Shown here: one piece after another, positions 19,201 to 23,170 of the stretch
Layout of the letters: the number at the start of each line of letters is the position of its first letter
Position numbering within the stretch: the first letter of the stretch is position 1
Source of the DNA: Podila epigama
Lineage: Eukaryota; Mortierellomycota; Mortierellomycetes; Mortierellales; Mortierellaceae
NCBI GenBank assembly: GCA_015679605.1
Contig: JAAAVE010000178.1
Coordinates: 4,839 to 28,008 of the forward strand
DNA length: 23,170 bases
Reading direction: 5' to 3'
Made by a program: the position numbers and the translations under genes
The notes under the pieces: generated by a model
What the model was told of the DNA's origin: nothing
What the model saw: only the letters and a program-made list of their open reading frames with translations
Database searches by the model: none

Positions 19201-20027
19201 TCGGACGCCATCACCACCTTGTTCAGGGACCGCGCCAATCTTTTTAGCTTTGGATCATGGTTCGGCGCAGTCTCTCAGACAATAACGCCAACCCTTGTTG
19301 ATAGTTACTTGGATGCGCGTCAGGAAATCGACCGCGACTTGAAGCTTGTGTGTGAGACATTCATCTTGGAGATGGGCAAGAGTGCTGTGCACTGCCTAGC
19401 TGGATTTATGAACAAGGTGGCTGGATTCCGGATTCGTGCTGATGTTGTGGCCGCGCAAAGGGAACAAGAGCAGGCGTCTACTAATGGTCTTGTAAGACGT
19501 CCACCGATGCTCCTGAAGGACTTGCCTTTTGCTCGACCCGAAGAGCTTCAAAGGATCATGCTCGACTTTAAAGAGTCGGTCCCTCCTCGCATCCAATGGA
19601 CAGTCCGCAAGTTATCAAGCTATCTCAAAGATCCCTCTACTGAGATGATTCTGATGCGCCCCATTCAGGTAAATTGAGTGTATATGCATATGCATATGTC
19701 TATGTCTACATGTATCATATATCTGCCTATGCATCTTTTCCTTCTTTTCTTGGGGGCAATAGTTAAAAGAGTTAAAATGCCTATCTTGAACTCTGATATC
19801 TGCATCCATCCTAGAATTTCATCCTGGAGTCGTACCAATCGTTTTATGATACAATTTTGTACGAGTATGATCCAGCAGTCGCACAAAAAGCTGCTCAATA
19901 CCCGAATGGACACTTGCGCATCCAACACGATGGTATCAAACAACTGGAGCCCGTAGAGGATATTGCGAAATGGGTTAGCGGGATGGTTCAAGCCGAGCTT
20001 CAATTGAATAATAGCACAAAGGGTTGA
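16264..20027 (+). CDS. COG3: Conserved oligomeric Golgi complex subunit 3 (COG3/Sec34)
   Basis: Exons: 16264 to about 16400 (end uncertain), about 16500-16817, 16936-17101, 17199-17369, 17494-17756, 17842-17965, 18068-18159, 18249-18376, 18486-18644, 18725-19668 and 19815-20027. The phases agree and give about 900 residues; human COG3 has 828. Recognisable stretches are LTELQRQGVLELKDACAELPLP at the N-terminus (cut: LTELQRQGVLELKD), the Sec34 core from about residue 125 (ETTQQFLDWFSGIE, CDGFLKQIEETSNCF, ACEKLLQEQ), ALFYVKFKAVAPPMRALVE, NMLQDTQQRLVYRAQ, MYHGWYPTLQTTLWLLTK and DGHLFLIKHLLILKEQIAPF. COG3 is an essential lobe A subunit of the COG tether, which captures vesicles recycling Golgi glycosylation enzymes. 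A low-complexity Ser-rich region lies between the N-terminal block and the core. The end of exon 1 has several possible donors (see findings). It lies 133 bp upstream of the EDEM gene on the same strand. Confidence 0.95.
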
Positions 20028-20160
20028 AAAGATTACCCCTTCCAAAAAAAAAAAGTTCATTTTGTGATGTGACTGCTTCCAGCATCGCCCAAAGCCCAGG
20101 CCTTCACCCCTTTTTTTTATCGTTCATTCATGTCTACAACCAACACCAACCAGCCACGAG

Positions 20161-23139
20161 ATGGGTGAACATGGGTCGACGCTAGATGAAGCTGGTCGAT
20201 TGAGAAGAAAGACACCACCAAGTGATGTAAAAACCGAGCTCGATGAAACAATTTCTCACAAGTTGATTGCATGCAACGACAATGACAAGATGTCGGACCA
20301 TGAGAGTGGATTGGATGGTCCAATTGTCTCACCAACAGTTGAGCAAGCATCAACTTTATCAAGGGCCCAACTTACAAGGAGAAACAATAGGACCCTTCCT
20401 GAGGATACGATCGGTTCATCCTCCATAAACGACAATAACGACAATGCTGACAATAATAATAACAACAACAGCCCTAGAGAGCCGAGTGTAAGACCTTGGA
20501 TTGTCATTCTCATCTTCACACTTCTCCAGCTGCTCCTCTCTTCACCAGTGCCTTCAAATGGCGTCAACGCTTCGTCATCGTCAGATTACTATTCAACAGC
20601 AGAGTCAGCAGCCAATGGTGGCGGAGGGAATAGCGCTGGTGGGGTGATGAGCCAAGGGTACTTTCGAGTACTACCTCCTATCCTCGACCCTTCCAAAGCT
20701 CCGGGCAAGATTGTGACCGAGCGTATGACAGAGGACAGAAGGTTGGCTCTCCGACAAAAGGCAAAGGATATGTTTATGCACGGATTTCAGGGCTATCTCG
20801 ACTATGCCTTTCCCAAGGATGAGCTCAATCCTGTGGCATGCAAAGGCAGAGGTCCAGATCGTCTTCGCCCTGATAATATCAATGTGAACGATGTTCTCGG
20901 CGACTTTTCTCTCACCCTGATCGATTCACTTGATACATTGGCGACCATGCGTGAACCCGAAAAGTTTGCAGAAGCCATCCAGATGACCAAGCGCTATATA
21001 ACCAGCTTCAACATTGACAGCCGTGTCCAGGTTTTTGAGGTCAACATCCGAGTCTTGGGCGCACTGTTATCTGCACATCAGTATGCATCCGACCCACGGT
21101 TTCATTCAGTTGTTAAGGGCTACAAGGGCGAGCTGTTGACATTGGCCATCGATTTGGGTACCAGGCTCATGAAGGCCTTTGAAAATACGCCGACAGGCAT
21201 TCCTTGGCCCCGAGTGAATCTAAAGAAAGGCGTCCTTCCGTCAGAGTTCTCCGAGACATGTGCCGCTGGCGCAGGTAGTCTCTTACTTGAGTTTGGAACC
21301 CTTAGTCGGCTCTCGGGGAACCCATCATTCGAGGCAAGTTGATCATATTCGCCAGTGCAAGAGAAAGAGTTTGCGAGGAGGTCGTTCTTCTAACATTGTG
21401 TCGTTTTTATTCCTTATGTTTAATAGGATGCAGCCAAGAATGCGCTTTTTGAGCTGTGGGATCGTAAATCCAGTCTTGGACTACTTGGAAACACTATTAA
21501 TATTACATCCGGCGAGGTAAGAATTCATGACTTCTAGGATCTCCTCAAAATACAGAATTTTAAAGCTTTGTTTTTTTTTACACTTTTTAACATAGTGGAT
21601 GTCGGCAATGACCGGAATCGGTGCTGGCACGGATTCATTTTACGAGTATTTGCTAAAGTCGTATATTCTCTTTGGTGACGAGACATACTTCGATATGTAT
21701 GAGACATCAGCAGCAGCGATCAAGAGGAACTTGCTCCACGATTCGAAATATTTTTACAAACATGTACACCTGCTGGACGGGAGTCTTTTGGCTACATGGG
21801 TGGATAGTCTTTCCGCATTCATGCCCGGAGTCCAGGTAGATAGGCTTGAGCGACACGACCCTTCTGTTATTGATTTCTATTTTCTGAATAGACAGTTCAT
21901 AAACTGCAAAGTTACAAAAACTAATCGTACTTTTGATGATAGGTTTTGGCGGGCGATCTGGAGAGTGCCATCAAGAATCATCTGTACTATTACAATATTT
22001 GGCGCAAGTACCAGGCCATTCCAGAGCGGTTCAACTTTATCTCTCAAGCGGTCGACATTGCCAATTACCCGTTGCGCCCAGAGTTTATCGAATCCAACTA
22101 CCTTCTTTACAGGGTACGGCCAATCATATTTCGCATCGTTGCTTGTTTTGGTGGCATTGCACGCCAATATATTTACAAGGTCTTTATTTTTTTTTTTTTT
22201 TTTGAATACTTTAGGCAACAAAGGACCCGTTCTATCTTCAGGTGGGCGAAATGGTATTACATGACCTCCAAAAATATACCAAGACAAGTTGCGGATGGGC
22301 GTCACTACGCAGTGTGATCGACAAGAAACTGGAGGATCGCATGGAGAGTTTTGCCTTGTCAGAGACGTTCAAATACCTTTATCTCCTCTTTGACGAGGAA
22401 AACGTGCTTCACAATGAGCTGAAGGACTCTAATTTTGTCTTTACGACTGAAGGACATGTCTTGTCGTTGTCAACAGAACATTTACATCGGCCACACAAAA
22501 AAGATATAACGGTAGAGCGGGACTCGAGCCAAAGTCAACAGTTCGTCATGAAGGATCAACACGCACAACACAAGAAGAGCGCCACGACACAACAATCGTG
22601 GCCAATATGCCGCCCATATGAGCCACCAGCGACTTTTATCAATAGTATCTTGTACAGGACTGATGCCGACTTTGCGCGCCAAATGGTAGGGACACGAGGG
22701 GACGCCCGAGATGAAATGGAGCTGGATCCCTATGGGTTCTGTGAACAGCCGATTTTAGAAATAGAGCGGGTGACGGTGGAGTTTTCGGGCGCTCCTTCAA
22801 AGACATATTTCATTGACGACCATACCGCAAGCAAGCATGACTCGGTTCTCTGGAAGGACGAGGCAACTACCAACAAAGAGCGGAAAATGGAGGCAAGCAA
22901 GACGCTCACTGTCATTCCAGTTTCAAAGGGCGTCTTTGTCTCCAAGATCGCCAATGTCAAGATGCAGCTGCAGTACGATGATACCCACAATGGATATCGA
23001 GCTGTTAAAGGTACATTTCACAAGGTGTTGGGCATGGTCATTGTATATGTCTGTGTCTCTGGAAACAAGTCTAACTTGACCTTTTGCATTTTATTTTTAC
23101 GTTTTCATCGTAATTGTATCCTCCAGTTGGAAATTATCC
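20161..23139 (+). CDS. EDEM1: EDEM-like GH47 ER degradation mannosidase-like protein (3' end outside the window)
   Basis: Exons are 20161-21333, 21427-21516, 21596-21835, 21943-22113, 22215-23010 and 23127-23139; another donor (GTAAGT) follows, so the gene continues past the edge. Residues 1-112 are a polar tail with an Asn run, 113-128 a hydrophobic signal anchor (WIVILIFTLLQLLL), and the GH47 domain runs from about 195 to 643. Family marks are DELNPVACKGRGPD (220-233), VFEVNIRVLG with Glu293, CAAGAGSLLLEFG, GAGTDSFYEYLLKS with Asp434, RPEFIES (546-552) and FTTEGH (634-639). These keep the acidic residues expected of an active (alpha/beta)7 mannosidase. EDEM/Mnl1 proteins trim mannose from misfolded glycoproteins in the ER lumen so that they enter ER-associated degradation. 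After 643 comes a Mnl1-like extension (DPYGFCEQPILEIERVTVEF) of unknown role. Intron 1 has a GC donor. Confidence 0.94.
21334..21426 (+). other. GC-AG intron in the EDEM gene
   Basis: The exon ends TTCGAG and the intron begins GCAAGT, the standard non-canonical GC donor context (AG|GCAAGT). It ends TTTAATAG, with a CTAAC branch-like site at about 21388-21393. Removing 93 bases joins residues ...NPSFE to DAAKNALFELWD, as EDEM homology requires; no GT donor nearby gives the right frame and protein. Confidence 0.9.
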
Positions 23140-23170
23140 GTAAGTTTACCTTGCTGTGCGCGTTGGCCAT

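Noticed and set aside
1-23170. CRISPR arrays, tRNA or rRNA genes, bacterial operons
   Set aside because: No regularly spaced repeats with unique spacers, cloverleaf patterns with GGTTC-type loops, or rRNA signatures were seen, and the gene structure is eukaryotic.

Overview
The window looks like nuclear DNA of an early-diverging fungus. Genes are densely packed on both strands and split by many short introns with GTAAGT-like donors, CTAAC-type branch sites and TAG/CAG acceptors. Long T/A homopolymers sit in introns and spacers. The protein set (COG3, an EDEM mannosidase, an SLC25A44-like carrier, a DDT/WHIM chromatin protein and a local F-box/LRR family) would suit Mucoromycota, most likely a Mortierella-type fungus. 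That placement is inference from gene style, not from a search.

Layout: (1) 42-303, minus: first exon of a probable DGAT1-like MBOAT acyltransferase that runs off the left edge. (2) 1227-2362, minus: five-exon gene for a 216-residue protein with four membrane segments and no family I recognise. (3) 2673-7342, minus: five-exon gene for a protein of about 1345 residues with DDT, WHIM1, coiled-coil, WHIM2 and WHIM3-like parts, of the kind that partners ISWI remodelling ATPases. (4) 7925-12459, minus: three tandem intronless F-box/LRR genes in different states: copy 1 has no usable ATG, copy 2 has a frameshifting deletion, and copy 3 is intact. (5) 12516-12569: three 12-bp repeats running up to a 10-N assembly gap. 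(6) 12570-14220: broken coding remnants, including a decayed SWIM zinc-finger fragment that looks transposon-derived. (7) 14415-15808, minus: SLC25A44-like mitochondrial carrier. (8) 16264-20027, plus: eleven-exon COG3. (9) 20161 to the right edge, plus: EDEM-like GH47 protein of ER-associated degradation, incomplete at its 3' end.

The conserved housekeeping genes lie at both sides. The middle (about 7.5-14.3 kb) is the accessory part, where a lineage-specific ubiquitin-adaptor-like family duplicates and decays beside transposon-like debris. COG3 (retrograde Golgi tethering) and EDEM (ER glycoprotein disposal) lie head-to-tail only 133 bp apart, so two secretory-pathway genes are neighbours.

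No complete new system is evident. The most interesting signals are a well-supported GC-AG intron in the EDEM gene (with a possible second in COG3), the graded decay and mosaic similarity of the F-box array, an exact proteasome-control-element-like GGTGGCAAA upstream of an F-box copy, and a PCNA-binding-like motif in the DDT/WHIM protein. All exon structures were read by eye from splice signals and reading phase.
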